From positions 1 to 42,199 of the forward strand of contig JABDCF010000022.1 in assembly GCA_013288235.1 (NCBI GenBank): a DNA stretch of 42,199 nucleotides, written 5' to 3'. The stretch comes from Bacteroidota bacterium (lineage in GTDB: Bacteria; Bacteroidota; Bacteroidia; Sphingobacteriales; Sphingobacteriaceae). The notes under the pieces are model-generated. The model had not been told where the DNA came from and ran no database searches. It saw only the letters and a list, made by a program, of their open reading frames with translations. A program made the position numbers and the translations under genes. Positions 17,582-26,150 of this stretch are shown here, one piece after another. Each line of letters starts with the position of its first letter. Position 1 is the stretch's first letter.

Positions 17582-17649
17582 CATCATGCTAGTTTCTGGA
17601 ATAAAATTAGGAATTATTTAATAATCCAAATCAAATATTTTAATAAAAT

Positions 17650-18969
17650 TTATGGCGCTAATTTACCTTGATAATAATCGAGTATCTTACTATAAATAAT
17701 ATAATCATACCTGGCGCTGATAAAGTTCAGGTTAGCTGCATCCAGGTTACTTTTTGTAATTAAAAACAGATCGGAAGTTATTACGCCGGAGTCTAAACGT
17801 ATTTTTTGCACACGGTAACTTTCTGTATAAGCTTTTACTTCCGCATCCAGTGCCTGGTATCGGTTATATGCGTCTGCCATGTTGTAATAAGCTTGTTGAA
17901 CATTTTGCCTTATTACTATTTTGGTGTTGTTCTCAATAAACTGGTCGTTTTCTAAGGTAAGCTTAGCTAAGGTCACCGCATTCTTTTTTATATGGTTTGT
18001 AAAAATCGGGAGGTTAAGGCCGAATTGAAAGTAGGTACCATAGTTGTTCCTGAACTGCTCGTAATAGCTTTGTGCATTTAAATTAGAATAATTTGTTTGT
18101 ACACCACTGGCCAGGTATACCTGGGGGTACAAAAATCCTTTGGCCGATTTTACACCCTCTTCAGCGCTTTGACGCATAAGTGTTGCTGCCTTTATTTCGG
18201 CCAACTGCTCCAGCGCTGTGTTATACACCTGGTCGGGGTCGATACCATTATCGCCACGCAGGTCTTCCGCATTAAGCGGCGTCAGTTCGGCGTTTCTATT
18301 ATACGGGATGTTCATCAGGTTATACAGGCTGAGTTTAGCCGCTTCTAATGAGTTTTGCGCCTGCACCACTGCAACCTGACCGGCGGCATACGCACCTTTA
18401 AAATCAGAAAGTGTTGATGCTGTTACATTTGCCCCGTAATTTTCTTTAGTTTGTGCTATGTCCACATTTTCTTTTGCAACAGCAAGTTGAGCTTTTGTTT
18501 GTCCTAAAATTTCAATCGCGTCCAATACCTGTAAATAATTGGTTATAACGTTAACGATGACAAGGTCTTTGGCTGCCTGAAAATTCATTTTACCCGATTG
18601 AAAAGCCAGCTTAGTTTGTTTAACAGCATTTTGAAGGGCCAGGCCATTAAATAAAGTTACTTGTCCCTGCAGGTTATAATTATCAGAAGTTACCGATTGT
18701 GTTATGTAAGCATTGGTTACCGGGTTCAGGGCCCGGCCCGAAGTAAGGTCACGGTTGGCACCGCCGGTTATACTTGGGATCAGGTTATCTTTAGCCTGTA
18801 TAAAACCTACACGCGCTTGTTCGGCCTGCACTGAGTCCTGCTTAACTGTTAAATTGTTTTTTATAGCAAGATCAAGGCATTGCGGCAATGTTAACGTTGT
18901 GGTTTGGGCTTGTGCCAAAATGCCGCCGGCTATAAAAAGTAATGTTAAAAAATATTTACTAAATCGCAT
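17650..18969 (-). CDS. TolC-family outer membrane efflux protein (second copy)
   Basis: This 439-aa outer-membrane channel has a signal peptide at about 1-21 (YFLTLLFIAGGILAQAQ). The TolC opening LTLPQCLDLAIKNNLTVKQ follows, then two helical repeats (about 40-215 and 255-435) with ALQNAVKQTKLAFQ and an inner-helix pattern near AYYNMADAYNRYQALDAEVKAY. It is about 45 residues shorter than the TolC of the hlyD operon and clearly a distinct paralog. Its ATG lies 23 bp after the stop of the ATPase gene, so the two form an ABC-tolC pair. No adaptor or permease is in this transcript; the permeases lie in neighbouring transcripts under matching enhancer sites. Confidence 0.92.
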   Translation of the reverse strand: MRFSKYFLTLLFIAGGILAQAQTTTLTLPQCLDLAIKNNLTVKQDSVQAEQARVGFIQAKDNLIPSITGGANRDLTSGRALNPVTNAYITQSVTSDNYNLQGQVTLFNGLALQNAVKQTKLAFQSGKMNFQAAKDLVIVNVITNYLQVLDAIEILGQTKAQLAVAKENVDIAQTKENYGANVTASTLSDFKGAYAAGQVAVVQAQNSLEAAKLSLYNLMNIPYNRNAELTPLNAEDLRGDNGIDPDQVYNTALEQLAEIKAATLMRQSAEEGVKSAKGFLYPQVYLASGVQTNYSNLNAQSYYEQFRNNYGTYFQFGLNLPIFTNHIKKNAVTLAKLTLENDQFIENNTKIVIRQNVQQAYYNMADAYNRYQALDAEVKAYTESYRVQKIRLDSGVITSDLFLITKSNLDAANLNFISARYDYIIYSKILDYYQGKLAP

Positions 18970-18992
18970 TTTATTATATATCTATTATTAGT

Positions 18993-19670
18993 TCAGAATT
19001 TTCGTGAGGAAGAAACTTTTCCATCCAGCAGGTCAATTATCCTTGTGCCATACTCTGCATTTTTTTCGGAGTGTGTTACCTGTATAATTGTCACCCCGTC
19101 TTCTTTATTAAGCTTGCGGAAAAGCTCCATTATTTCTACACCTTGTTTCGAGTTTAAATTACCTGTAGGCTCGTCAGCTAACAGCAACTTGGGTTTAGCT
19201 ATTAAAGCGCGGGCAATGCCAACCAATTGTTGCTGGCCGCCTGATAATTGAGCAGGGAATAAATCTTTTTTACCAACGATCTGGAAACGGTCGAGGATGT
19301 CGGCTACCATTGCTTTACGCTCAGTGCTTTTGTAATCCTGGTAAATTAACGGGGTCTCGATGTTTTCATATACGGTAAGCTCGTCGATAAGATGATATGC
19401 CTGGAAAACGAAACCTATATATTGTTTATATAAAGCCGAACGTTGCTTTTCTTTAAGCTGATGAACGGCATTGCCAACAAAATAATGGTAGCCGTCCGAC
19501 GGCTCGTCAAGCATGCCAATAACATTTAGGAGCGTTGATTTACCCGAGCCTGAAGGACCCATAATTGAAATAAATTCGCCTTCGTCAACTTCGAGGTTGA
19601 TATCGTTAAGTACGAAATTCTTGTTCCCGCCAACCTGGTAATATTTTGATACGTGTTGTAATGATAACAT
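18993..19670 (-). CDS. ABC transporter ATP-binding protein, MacB/LolD type, with altered signature flank and D-loop
   Basis: This 225-aa ATPase is the only one inside the large permease region. Walker A GPSGSGKST (38-46), Q-loop FQAYHL (89-94), LSGGQ (142-146), Walker B LLLADEP (162-168) and H-loop His200 are intact. Two departures stand out. After LSGGQQQ the usual Arg-Val-Ala is Leu-Val-Gly (LSGGQQQLVGIARAL), and the D-loop is NLNS rather than NLDS. Both regions lie at the ATPase dimer interface in this family. It heads the ABC-tolC pair and is preceded by a 115-nt leader with a perfect 11-bp hairpin and by an enhancer/promoter module shared with the permease blocks. Catalysis is expected, possibly at a changed rate. 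Confidence 0.93.
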   Translation of the reverse strand: MLSLQHVSKYYQVGGNKNFVLNDINLEVDEGEFISIMGPSGSGKSTLLNVIGMLDEPSDGYHYFVGNAVHQLKEKQRSALYKQYIGFVFQAYHLIDELTVYENIETPLIYQDYKSTERKAMVADILDRFQIVGKKDLFPAQLSGGQQQLVGIARALIAKPKLLLADEPTGNLNSKQGVEIMELFRKLNKEDGVTIIQVTHSEKNAEYGTRIIDLLDGKVSSSRKF

Positions 19671-19715
19671 CTTTTAATTATTAAATTAGTGATTTAGAGA
19701 ATGAGTGATTTAGTG

Positions 19716-19755
19716 AATACTTATTTTTCAATTTGCTAATTTATAAATAAGTATT
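19716..19755 (-). promoter_or_regulatory. Perfect inverted repeat in the leader of the ABC-tolC transcript
   Basis: AATACTTATTT (19716-19726) and AAATAAGTATT (19745-19755) are perfect 11-bp arms with an 18-nt loop. The element lies between the predicted promoter and the ATG at 19670, so it would fold in the RNA leader. No T-tract follows, so termination is unlikely. Between it and the ATG lies an ACTAAATC/ATTCACT word repeat. Confidence 0.5.
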
Positions 19756-19793
19756 TAACCAAAGTCAATATCTCCATCATTATGGCACAAGTG

Positions 19794-19902
19794 TATCAAT
19801 AACATACCAAACTATTATTATACTAATAATCAATTACTTACAAATAAAACATTTGACAAATACTGTCCGCTAACGTAACAGGAAGCGTACGGTTATGATA
19901 CA
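19794..19902 (-). promoter_or_regulatory. Enhancer/promoter module A (drives ABC-tolC)
   Basis: Read on the minus strand: site 1 TGTATCATAACCGTACG (19902-19886), then site 2 TGTTACGTTAGCGGACA (19880-19864) starting 22 bp later, then TAAGTAATTGATT (19840-19828), a full inverse match to the IHF consensus, then TTTGGTATGTTATTGAT with its TGG at 19809-19807. The -24-like GG is present; the -12-like TTGAT sits one base closer than the sigma-54 consensus. The TGG lies 93 bp from the first site, as in the sister modules. Confidence 0.65.
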
Positions 19903-19910
19903 GTGGGGAA

Positions 19911-19961
19911 GTTGGCAGCTTGCAGTAAGCAGTTTGCAGCCCACGGCCCACTGCAAACTGC
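19911..19961. repeat. Word-type hairpin after the permease stop, next to module A
   Basis: GCAGTTTGCAG (19929-19939) and CTGCAAACTGC (19951-19961) form a perfect 11-bp stem with an 11-nt loop. Further GCAG/TTGCAG words precede it. It lies between the end of the permease gene (19972) and the enhancer pair at 19864-19902, so it may end the permease transcript. Confidence 0.6.
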
Positions 19962-19971
19962 CAGCTGTAAA

Positions 19972-22371
19972 CTATTCCGAACGCAAACTCTTCACCGGGT
20001 TAGCTACGGCAGCTTTTATGGATTGGAAACTTACTGTACAAAATGCGATTAATACCGATGCAATACCTGCAAGGGCGAATATCCACCATTGAATGTCGAT
20101 ACGGAAAGCGTATGTCTGTAACCAGCTGTAAACGCCCCATAGGGCCGTTGGCCAGGCTATTAAGTTTGCTATTAAAACCAGTAGCAGGAAGTTTTTTGAC
20201 AGCAGTAAGGTGATATTTTGAACCGACGCCCCCAATACTTTCCTTACCCCTATCTCTTTTACCCTCCGTTCAGCGGAGTGCGATGCTAAGCCAAATAAGC
20301 CTAAACAGGAAATAAATATGGCCAATCCGGCAAGAATGCCAACAATTTGGCTTACCTGATTATCTGCTTTATAAACTTCATTAAAATGGTCATCTAAAAA
20401 CTGGTACTCAAACGGGTAATCGGGGTAAACGCTATCCCATTTTGATTTGATGAGGGCAATGGCCGCAGCAGTATTGCTGCCATTTATCTTAACTGATATA
20501 TCCCTGAAGCCAAAGTGGCGTGCGCTTACCATAAACATAGGCTCAATTTTATATTGCAACGAATTAAAATTGAAATTTTTCGCAATCCCGACTATAGTCC
20601 CTAATGAATCAAACCCAAATGTTTGTCCCATGAGTGCGGATAAAGGCTTTTTAGGGTAATCCTTCATTAACTCTTTAGCCAGCGCCTCATTAACAATATA
20701 CTGCCTGCCATCCGGCATTTTTTCGCTCGAGAAGTTTTTTCCGGCAGCTAATTTAATTTTGTACAAGCTAAGGTAATCGGTATCAACAACCAGCAACGTG
20801 GTACCAAGGTCTTGCTTCGGCCCGAAAGAAGGCCTGAATGTAACACCTGTTTGATCTAAATGGCTCCCTAAAATATCCTGCGAAGCTGTAACACCCGAAA
20901 TTAGAGTGCTGCCTGATAGCTCGTTTTTGAACAGGTCGTATTTCTTAGTGGTCACTCCATCTAACGGAATGTTAACAATTTGGTCGCGGTTATAGCCGGG
21001 ATCCTGGTGCTGCATAAACTTCAACTGTTTCAATACAAAAACAGTGGCTATCATCAGAAAAATCGCGCTTGAAAACTGCGTAACAACCAGTATATTCCTT
21101 AATGCGCCCTTATTTTTACCTACCTGTATGGATCCTTTTAAAACCCTTGATGCCTGGAAAGAAGATAGATAAATGGCAGGGTAAATGCCGGACAAAAGGC
21201 CAATTAAAATTGTACCGCCAAGTACAGCCAGTATAAGGCCTAAATTGGTGAATATATGGAAAGAAATATCCCGGTCGCTAAGGTTATTGATGTAAGGCAA
21301 TGCCAATTCAACCAGTACGATGGAAAACAATAACGCAATAAGGGCGATTAAAACGGTTTCGCCAAGAAATTGGAATGCTAACTGGAAGCGATAGGCCCCG
21401 ATAGATTTACGGATGCCCACCTCTTTGGCCCGCTCCGCAGACCGCGCCGTTGACAGGTTTATAAAATTAACACAGGCAATTATAAGTACTATAAGCGCTA
21501 TGATGGCAAACAGGTTGGTTGATTTTTTATCAAACTTTTGGTAATTGATATAATCAAGCCCGATATCGGCCGAATTGGCGTGAACATCTTTTAACGGCAG
21601 TGTAAACAGCTTTATATATTTGGGGCCATCTTTCCCCATATACTTTGCCAAATACTTTGGGAATTTATTATCCATCAACGCCGCATTAGTACCGGGCGCC
21701 AGTTCCAGGAAAGTATCAAGCCAGTTACCCCCCCAGTTTTTCGACATACCAGGATTTATAATAGTACTGAATGAAAATAATGCATCAAATTGCAGCTGGG
21801 AGTTTTTAGGTGGGTTTGCAATTATACCTGTCACGGCAAAAATGGTAGTGTCATCGCCATAATGGGTTATCCTTTTTCCGATCGGATCGGCATCGCCAAA
21901 TAGCTTTTTAGCAGTTTCCTCGGTAATTAAAGCCGAGTGTGGTTTTAACAAAACAGTTTGCCTGTCACCTTTTATAAGTTGAAAATCAAATATGTTAAGG
22001 AATGTTGAATCGACAAAAAATGCCTGCGGTAAAAATATTTTTTTAGTATCCTGCGTAAGCTGGTATTTGTTAACCCAGTGTACCCGGGTAAAATTTTTTA
22101 TTTCCGGGAAATCCTGTTTCAAAGTAGGCCCCATAGGGAACATAGACAAGCCTACCTTTTGTGTAGCACCCTGGGCCCCAATGGTTTGCACCTCATTTAA
22201 TTTGTAAATGTTTTTTGTATGAAAATTGTCGAAACTCTTTTCGTACGAAACAAACAACATAATTACAATACAGGCAGCCATCCCAACAGAAAGGCCGACA
22301 ATGTTAATAGCCGAAAAAACCTTGTTTTTCCAGATGTTGCGCCAGGCGATTTTTAGGTAGTTTTTGATCAC
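19972..22371 (-). CDS. Duplicated FtsX/MacB-type ABC permease P1 (799 aa)
   Basis: This is a tandem permease with two MacB-PCD plus FtsX units in one chain. Helix 1 (about 18-41) follows MIKNYLKIAWRNIWKNK. Periplasmic domain 1 spans about 45-280 with the family motif KLFGDADPIGKRI. The first coupling segment is RAKEVGIRKSIGA (314-326). Periplasmic domain 2 spans about 450-670, and the second coupling segment is RVKEIGVRKVLGAS, in the last 120 residues. The tail is NPVKSLRSE. The start is GTG (22371-22369), chosen because it gives the same N-terminus as its paralogs. It is second in a two-permease transcript, with a 101-bp gap after P2. By family it would be an ATP-driven export or mechanotransmission permease; substrate unknown. 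Confidence 0.92.
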   Translation of the reverse strand: MIKNYLKIAWRNIWKNKVFSAINIVGLSVGMAACIVIMLFVSYEKSFDNFHTKNIYKLNEVQTIGAQGATQKVGLSMFPMGPTLKQDFPEIKNFTRVHWVNKYQLTQDTKKIFLPQAFFVDSTFLNIFDFQLIKGDRQTVLLKPHSALITEETAKKLFGDADPIGKRITHYGDDTTIFAVTGIIANPPKNSQLQFDALFSFSTIINPGMSKNWGGNWLDTFLELAPGTNAALMDNKFPKYLAKYMGKDGPKYIKLFTLPLKDVHANSADIGLDYINYQKFDKKSTNLFAIIALIVLIIACVNFINLSTARSAERAKEVGIRKSIGAYRFQLAFQFLGETVLIALIALLFSIVLVELALPYINNLSDRDISFHIFTNLGLILAVLGGTILIGLLSGIYPAIYLSSFQASRVLKGSIQVGKNKGALRNILVVTQFSSAIFLMIATVFVLKQLKFMQHQDPGYNRDQIVNIPLDGVTTKKYDLFKNELSGSTLISGVTASQDILGSHLDQTGVTFRPSFGPKQDLGTTLLVVDTDYLSLYKIKLAAGKNFSSEKMPDGRQYIVNEALAKELMKDYPKKPLSALMGQTFGFDSLGTIVGIAKNFNFNSLQYKIEPMFMVSARHFGFRDISVKINGSNTAAAIALIKSKWDSVYPDYPFEYQFLDDHFNEVYKADNQVSQIVGILAGLAIFISCLGLFGLASHSAERRVKEIGVRKVLGASVQNITLLLSKNFLLLVLIANLIAWPTALWGVYSWLQTYAFRIDIQWWIFALAGIASVLIAFCTVSFQSIKAAVANPVKSLRSE

Positions 22372-22375
22372 GGGA

Positions 22376-22472
22376 ATAATTATTGAATTATCGAATTATT
22401 GATTTTAACTGCTTCAAAAGAGTCCTTCGGACAAGCTGCCAACTAAAAACTGCCACTGCCAACTGCTAACTG
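22376..22472. repeat. Two-block intergenic spacer between P2 and P1
   Basis: Read on the minus strand, a GCAGTT-type block directly follows the P2 stop and a CAATAATTCGATAATTCAAT block precedes the P1 start. The same two blocks in the same order lie in the plus-strand gaps at 28.9, 31.5, 34.0 and 36.6 kb. Confidence 0.7.
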
Positions 22473-24857
22473 CTACTCAGACCTCAAACTCTTAACCGGA
22501 TTTGTTAATGCCGCCTTAATAGCCTGGAAACTTATGGTAACCAGGGTAATAATTAACGCCATAATAGCCGACAACACAAATACCCCCGGGCCTATACTGA
22601 TCTTATAATCATATTTTTGCAGCCAGCCACTTAAAAAATACAGCGCTATAGGCGAGGCTATTACACAACTTATCATTACCAATATGATAAAATCCATCGA
22701 TAGTAACGTCCATACCTGTGCCACCGATGCACCCAACACTTTGCGGATACCTATTTCCTTGGTACGCTGTTCGGCAACATACGCCGCCAGCCCGAACAGG
22801 CCAAGACATGATATAAAGATAGCTAATCCGGCAAAAATTCCTGCCAACTTGCCAACAAGTACTTCAAGGTTAAATTTTTGATTGTACTCGTCGTCGACAA
22901 ACTTGTAGATATACGGGTAAGCGGGGTTATAAGCATTAAATATTTTGGTGATCTTATCGATAGCGTCATGCGTTTTTACATTTGCCGATAGGCGGTAGAT
23001 CACGAAATTACCGCCCCTGCCATGATTAAATACAGTTGGCTCAACAGGCGTAAAAGGCGATTCCATGAGCGCATCTTTTACAACGCCTATTATTTTTGCC
23101 GGGCCTTTTATGTCATCATAAGTGATCAATTGGTTTATCGGGTTTTTAAGGCCCATGCGTTGTATAGCGGCTTCGTTTACGATGATATTTGAGGTGTCAG
23201 CGCTCCAGTCGTTCGAAAAATCACGTCCTTGTATCAATTTCATCCCAACGGTTTTAAAATAATTGGCAGATACAGATATCCCCCCAACATTTAAGCCTTC
23301 TTGTCCTGCCGTTTTTCCCGGCCATTGCTCAATCCCGGTATGCATATAAACGCCTGTTAGCGGGCTCGAAGCTTTGGCAACACTTTCTATCATCCCGGTT
23401 TGGAGCAGGCTGTTTCTTAAAACGCCATAATTGTTGCTTAGGTCATCGCTCATATCCGTTACTACAAGCCTGTCGGCGCTATAACCTACCGGCCTGTTTT
23501 TAGCGTATTGAATTTGCTGGTAAACAATAATGGTGCTGATTATCAAAGCGATTGAGCAACTGAATTGCAGCACTACTAAAATTTTACGTGGAAGGGCGGC
23601 AGCTTTGCCAATTTGTATACTCCCTTTTAAAACCTTAACCGGGTTAAACGATGATAAATAGAAAGCCGGCCTGCTTCCCGCTGCCAGGCCGGTTATTAAA
23701 ACGTATAACATCATAAGGCACCAAAAAACAACACTGCCATAGGGAATGGCTATAGCGCTGCTTGTTATTTCGTTAAATGCAGGCAAAGCCAACTGAACGA
23801 ACACAACGCTTAGCAAAAAAGCAACGAATGTTATCAATATCGACTCTGTTAAAAACTGGAATATCAGGTCTTTGCGCTGCGAACCTATGGCTTTTCGTAC
23901 CCCGACTTCCCTCGCCCGTTTTTCTGACCGCGCGGTCGAAAGGTTCATGAAATTGATACAGGCAATAAGTAATACAAGTATCCCTATGATGCTAAACATG
24001 CGCACATAGTCGATGAAACCGCCAACTGCCTTGCCATTTTTAAAATCAGAATAAAGGTGCCAGTCTTTTAATGGATGAAGTATTACCTCGGGCTTTGCTA
24101 CGCGCATTTTGGGTGCGTGGTCGTAAACTATATTTTTTATTTTAGGGGCTAACAAGGCATAATTGACGCCAGGCTGCAATTCAACAAATATTTGAAAAGA
24201 GTTATTATACCATTGTGTGCTGGCATTTTTCATCCATTCCTGCGTTAATTCACCATAGCTGAACGGGAGTAAATAGCTAAATTGGATCGATGAGTTTTTG
24301 GGTACATCCTTAAGTATGCCGGTAACTTTAACGTCATGCTGGTTATCTATCCTGACGGTTTTATTTATGGGATCAGCATCTCCAAATAGAGCTTTAGCCG
24401 TTGATTCTGTCAGGACAATAGAAAACGGATCATTTAAAACGCTGCCTGCATTTCCCCTGATCAAGGGGAATCTGAACATTTTGAGAAAATCCGATCCTAT
24501 AGATGCCCCGCTGATATACAATTTTTTATCCCCAACCAACAGGTCATGGGAACCCATCCAGTCGGATACCGCTACGTATTTGACTTCGGGATACTCTTTT
24601 TTAAGAATACCAGCTGTTGGTACCGATATTGCGGTTTGGGTATGTGTACCGCTTTGCTGTTCGGTGTTATTCAATTCCACCTGGTATAACGATTTATATC
24701 CCGGCAAAAATTTATCGTACGAATATTCATTGATGACCCAAAGGGCGATCAACAACGCCACAGCCATTCCGGCGGCAAGGCCAACAATATTGAGCGCGCT
24801 GTAAACTTTATTGTTCAGCATATTGCGCCAGGCGATCTTTAAATAATTCTTTATCAT
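22473..24857 (-). CDS. Duplicated FtsX/MacB-type ABC permease P2 (794 aa)
   Basis: This is a tandem permease. It has an N-terminal amphipathic start MIKNYLKIAWRNMLNNK, helix 1 at about 20-42, periplasmic domain 1 with ALFGDADPINKTV, first coupling segment RAREVGVRKAIGSQ, second periplasmic domain at about 445-665, second coupling segment RTKEIGIRKVLGAS, and tail NPVKSLRSE. It is first in the minus-strand P2-P1 transcript. Its ATG lies about 14 bp from the predicted start site of module B. The promoter and first codons are nearly identical to those of P8 on the opposite strand, pointing to a recent shared origin or gene conversion of that end. It has no adjacent ATPase; the nearest is at 18993-19670. 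Confidence 0.92.
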   Translation of the reverse strand: MIKNYLKIAWRNMLNNKVYSALNIVGLAAGMAVALLIALWVINEYSYDKFLPGYKSLYQVELNNTEQQSGTHTQTAISVPTAGILKKEYPEVKYVAVSDWMGSHDLLVGDKKLYISGASIGSDFLKMFRFPLIRGNAGSVLNDPFSIVLTESTAKALFGDADPINKTVRIDNQHDVKVTGILKDVPKNSSIQFSYLLPFSYGELTQEWMKNASTQWYNNSFQIFVELQPGVNYALLAPKIKNIVYDHAPKMRVAKPEVILHPLKDWHLYSDFKNGKAVGGFIDYVRMFSIIGILVLLIACINFMNLSTARSEKRAREVGVRKAIGSQRKDLIFQFLTESILITFVAFLLSVVFVQLALPAFNEITSSAIAIPYGSVVFWCLMMLYVLITGLAAGSRPAFYLSSFNPVKVLKGSIQIGKAAALPRKILVVLQFSCSIALIISTIIVYQQIQYAKNRPVGYSADRLVVTDMSDDLSNNYGVLRNSLLQTGMIESVAKASSPLTGVYMHTGIEQWPGKTAGQEGLNVGGISVSANYFKTVGMKLIQGRDFSNDWSADTSNIIVNEAAIQRMGLKNPINQLITYDDIKGPAKIIGVVKDALMESPFTPVEPTVFNHGRGGNFVIYRLSANVKTHDAIDKITKIFNAYNPAYPYIYKFVDDEYNQKFNLEVLVGKLAGIFAGLAIFISCLGLFGLAAYVAEQRTKEIGIRKVLGASVAQVWTLLSMDFIILVMISCVIASPIALYFLSGWLQKYDYKISIGPGVFVLSAIMALIITLVTISFQAIKAALTNPVKSLRSE

Positions 24858-24880
24858 AAAGTTTGTTGATGTTATAAATA

Positions 24881-24988
24881 CTTAAAATATATACCAAAAA
24901 ACTAAAACATTAATAATCAATATATTAATGACTATATTGTATACGAATGCGTTCGTAAGTGTAACAGTAGGTGTACGGTTATGATACA
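24881..24988 (-). promoter_or_regulatory. Enhancer/promoter module B (drives P2-P1)
   Basis: Read on the minus strand: site 1 TGTATCATAACCGTACA (24988-24972), site 2 TGTTACACTTACGAACG (24966-24950) starting 22 bp later and overlapping a perfect TACGAA-N4-TTCGTA dyad, then TAATATATTGATT (24927-24915), a full inverse IHF-consensus match, then TTTGGTATATATTTTAAG with TGG at 24896-24894. The -12 position reads TTAA rather than TTGC, a real weakness of the sigma-54 reading. The 92-bp spacing matches modules A, C and D. Confidence 0.65.
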
Positions 24989-25058
24989 GGTTTTTCGATA
25001 GTTGTTTATAGCAACAGCCTACAGCAAACTTATTTTACAAAAGATGCAACCTATTGAA

Positions 25059-25077
25059 ATAAAAGATTGTCTTTTAT
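25059..25077 (+). promoter_or_regulatory. Small hairpin before the DUF4097 gene
   Basis: ATAAAAGA-TTG-TCTTTTAT is a perfect 8-bp stem with a 3-nt loop, 18 bp before the ATG at 25096. It overlaps the start of a seven-codon upstream frame and could influence translation. No TAnnTTTG promoter box is seen in this gap. Confidence 0.35.
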
Positions 25078-25099
25078 GAAAATTAAAGACACGAGATGA
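25076..25099 (+). other. Seven-codon upstream frame overlapping the DUF4097 start (ATGA)
   Basis: ATG at 25076 encodes MKIKDTR and stops with TGA at 25097-25099, sharing the ATGA with the DUF4097 start at 25096. Such an overlap can couple translation. Its chance occurrence is quite possible, and no ribosome site is visible. Confidence 0.3.
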
Positions 25100-26139
25100 A
25101 AACTTACCTGCTATTATTATTTATTGCCTGCCAAAGCTGTGTTGCTTTAGCGCAGGATAACTGGGATAAAACTCCTTATGAAACAAAATCGTTGGCAAAC
25201 GATGGTATAAAAGATGTGTTTGTTGAAACATCGGGCGGCAGTATCACTGTTAGCGGTGCATCAGGCGAAGCGCCACGGGTTGAAATGTATGTTCGGGGTA
25301 ATAACAACAGCGACCTTTCACGGGAGGATATCAAAAAGCGCCTTGATGAAGATTATATAGTTGACGTTTCGGTTAGCAACCATGAATTGCATGCCAGGGC
25401 TAAAAGGAAACATGATGGTATGAATTGGGACTGGAGAAGGCAACTGAGTATTTCTTTTAAAATATTCGTCCCAAAACAGGTGAATACCCATTTGGAAACC
25501 AGTGGCGGCAGCATTCACCTGGATAATTTATCCGGCGATGAAAACTTCAGTACCAGCGGCGGCAGTTTGCATGTTGATGCCCTTACAGGTATGATAAAAG
25601 GCGAAACGTCGGGCGGCAGCATCGAAGTATCCAATTCGGGCAGCAATATTAATTTAGAGACCAGTGGCGGTAGCATACACGCCAGCAGTTGCCAGGGCAA
25701 AATACATTTGGAAACATCAGGTGGTTCGTTGCACCTCGACGGCCTAAAGGGCAATATCGATGCCAATACCAGCGGTGGCAGCATCGAAGCAAATAATATT
25801 GAAGGCGAATTAAAGACAGGCACATCGGGTGGAAGCCTTAATTTAAGCCGTTTATCATGCAGTCTTGATGCTTCAACCAGCGGCGGCAGCATAAACGCTG
25901 AAATAATACATGCCGGTAAATATGTTAAGCTTGATGTAAGCGGTGGTCACGTTGACCTGCGCCTGCCTGCAAAACAAGGTTATGACCTTAACCTTTCGGC
26001 AAACAGGATTACCAAACCCGATAACCTGAGCGGGTTCAATGGTGAATGGGAAAAAGACCATGTAAGAGGCAGCATAAACGGCGGCGGCATACCAGTAAAT
26101 GTTGACGCCAGCGGCCATTTAGATATAACTTTTAATTAG
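25096..26139 (+). CDS. DUF4097-type beta-strand repeat protein, secreted
   Basis: This 347-aa protein has a signal peptide at about 1-20 (LLLLFIACQSCVALAQ). The first TSGGSITVSG unit is at 45-54, and a mixed linker with charged stretch RAKRKHDGMNWDWRR lies near 101-115. Eight TSGGS-led units then start at 135, 153, 171, 189, 207, 225, 243 and 261, an exact 18-residue period. A variant unit (VSGGHVDLRL) begins at 281, followed by a short C-terminal cap. This pattern predicts a right-handed beta-solenoid of the DUF4097 type, in the periplasm or on the cell surface. Function is unknown. It is the only non-permease gene within the array, placed between modules B and C and transcribed away from P2-P1. 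Confidence 0.85.
   Translation: MKTYLLLLFIACQSCVALAQDNWDKTPYETKSLANDGIKDVFVETSGGSITVSGASGEAPRVEMYVRGNNNSDLSREDIKKRLDEDYIVDVSVSNHELHARAKRKHDGMNWDWRRQLSISFKIFVPKQVNTHLETSGGSIHLDNLSGDENFSTSGGSLHVDALTGMIKGETSGGSIEVSNSGSNINLETSGGSIHASSCQGKIHLETSGGSLHLDGLKGNIDANTSGGSIEANNIEGELKTGTSGGSLNLSRLSCSLDASTSGGSINAEIIHAGKYVKLDVSGGHVDLRLPAKQGYDLNLSANRITKPDNLSGFNGEWEKDHVRGSINGGGIPVNVDASGHLDITFN
25498..25929 (+). repeat. Eight in-frame 54-bp repeats within the DUF4097 gene
   Basis: The units encode residues 135-278. The most conserved DNA is the TSGGS-coding segment (variants of ACCAGCGGCGGCAGC and ACATCGGGTGGAAGC). Codons for the same residues vary between units, so selection on protein rather than very recent DNA slippage seems to keep the period. 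Confidence 0.8.
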
Positions 26140-26150
26140 AGATTGGGTAG

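Noticed and set aside
24881..24896. A complete sigma-54 -24/-12 consensus in modules A-D
   Set aside because: The GG half is clear, but the -12 GC is absent (TTAA, or TTGAT one base off in A). I therefore keep the sigma-54 reading as a hypothesis supported by geometry, not as a proven promoter class.
25515..25892. Long antisense frame of 125 codons inside the DUF4097 gene, with its own LPPLV-type repeats
   Set aside because: It is the mirror of the 54-bp repeats; the lack of stops follows from the repeated codons. No signal, promoter or family match is visible.
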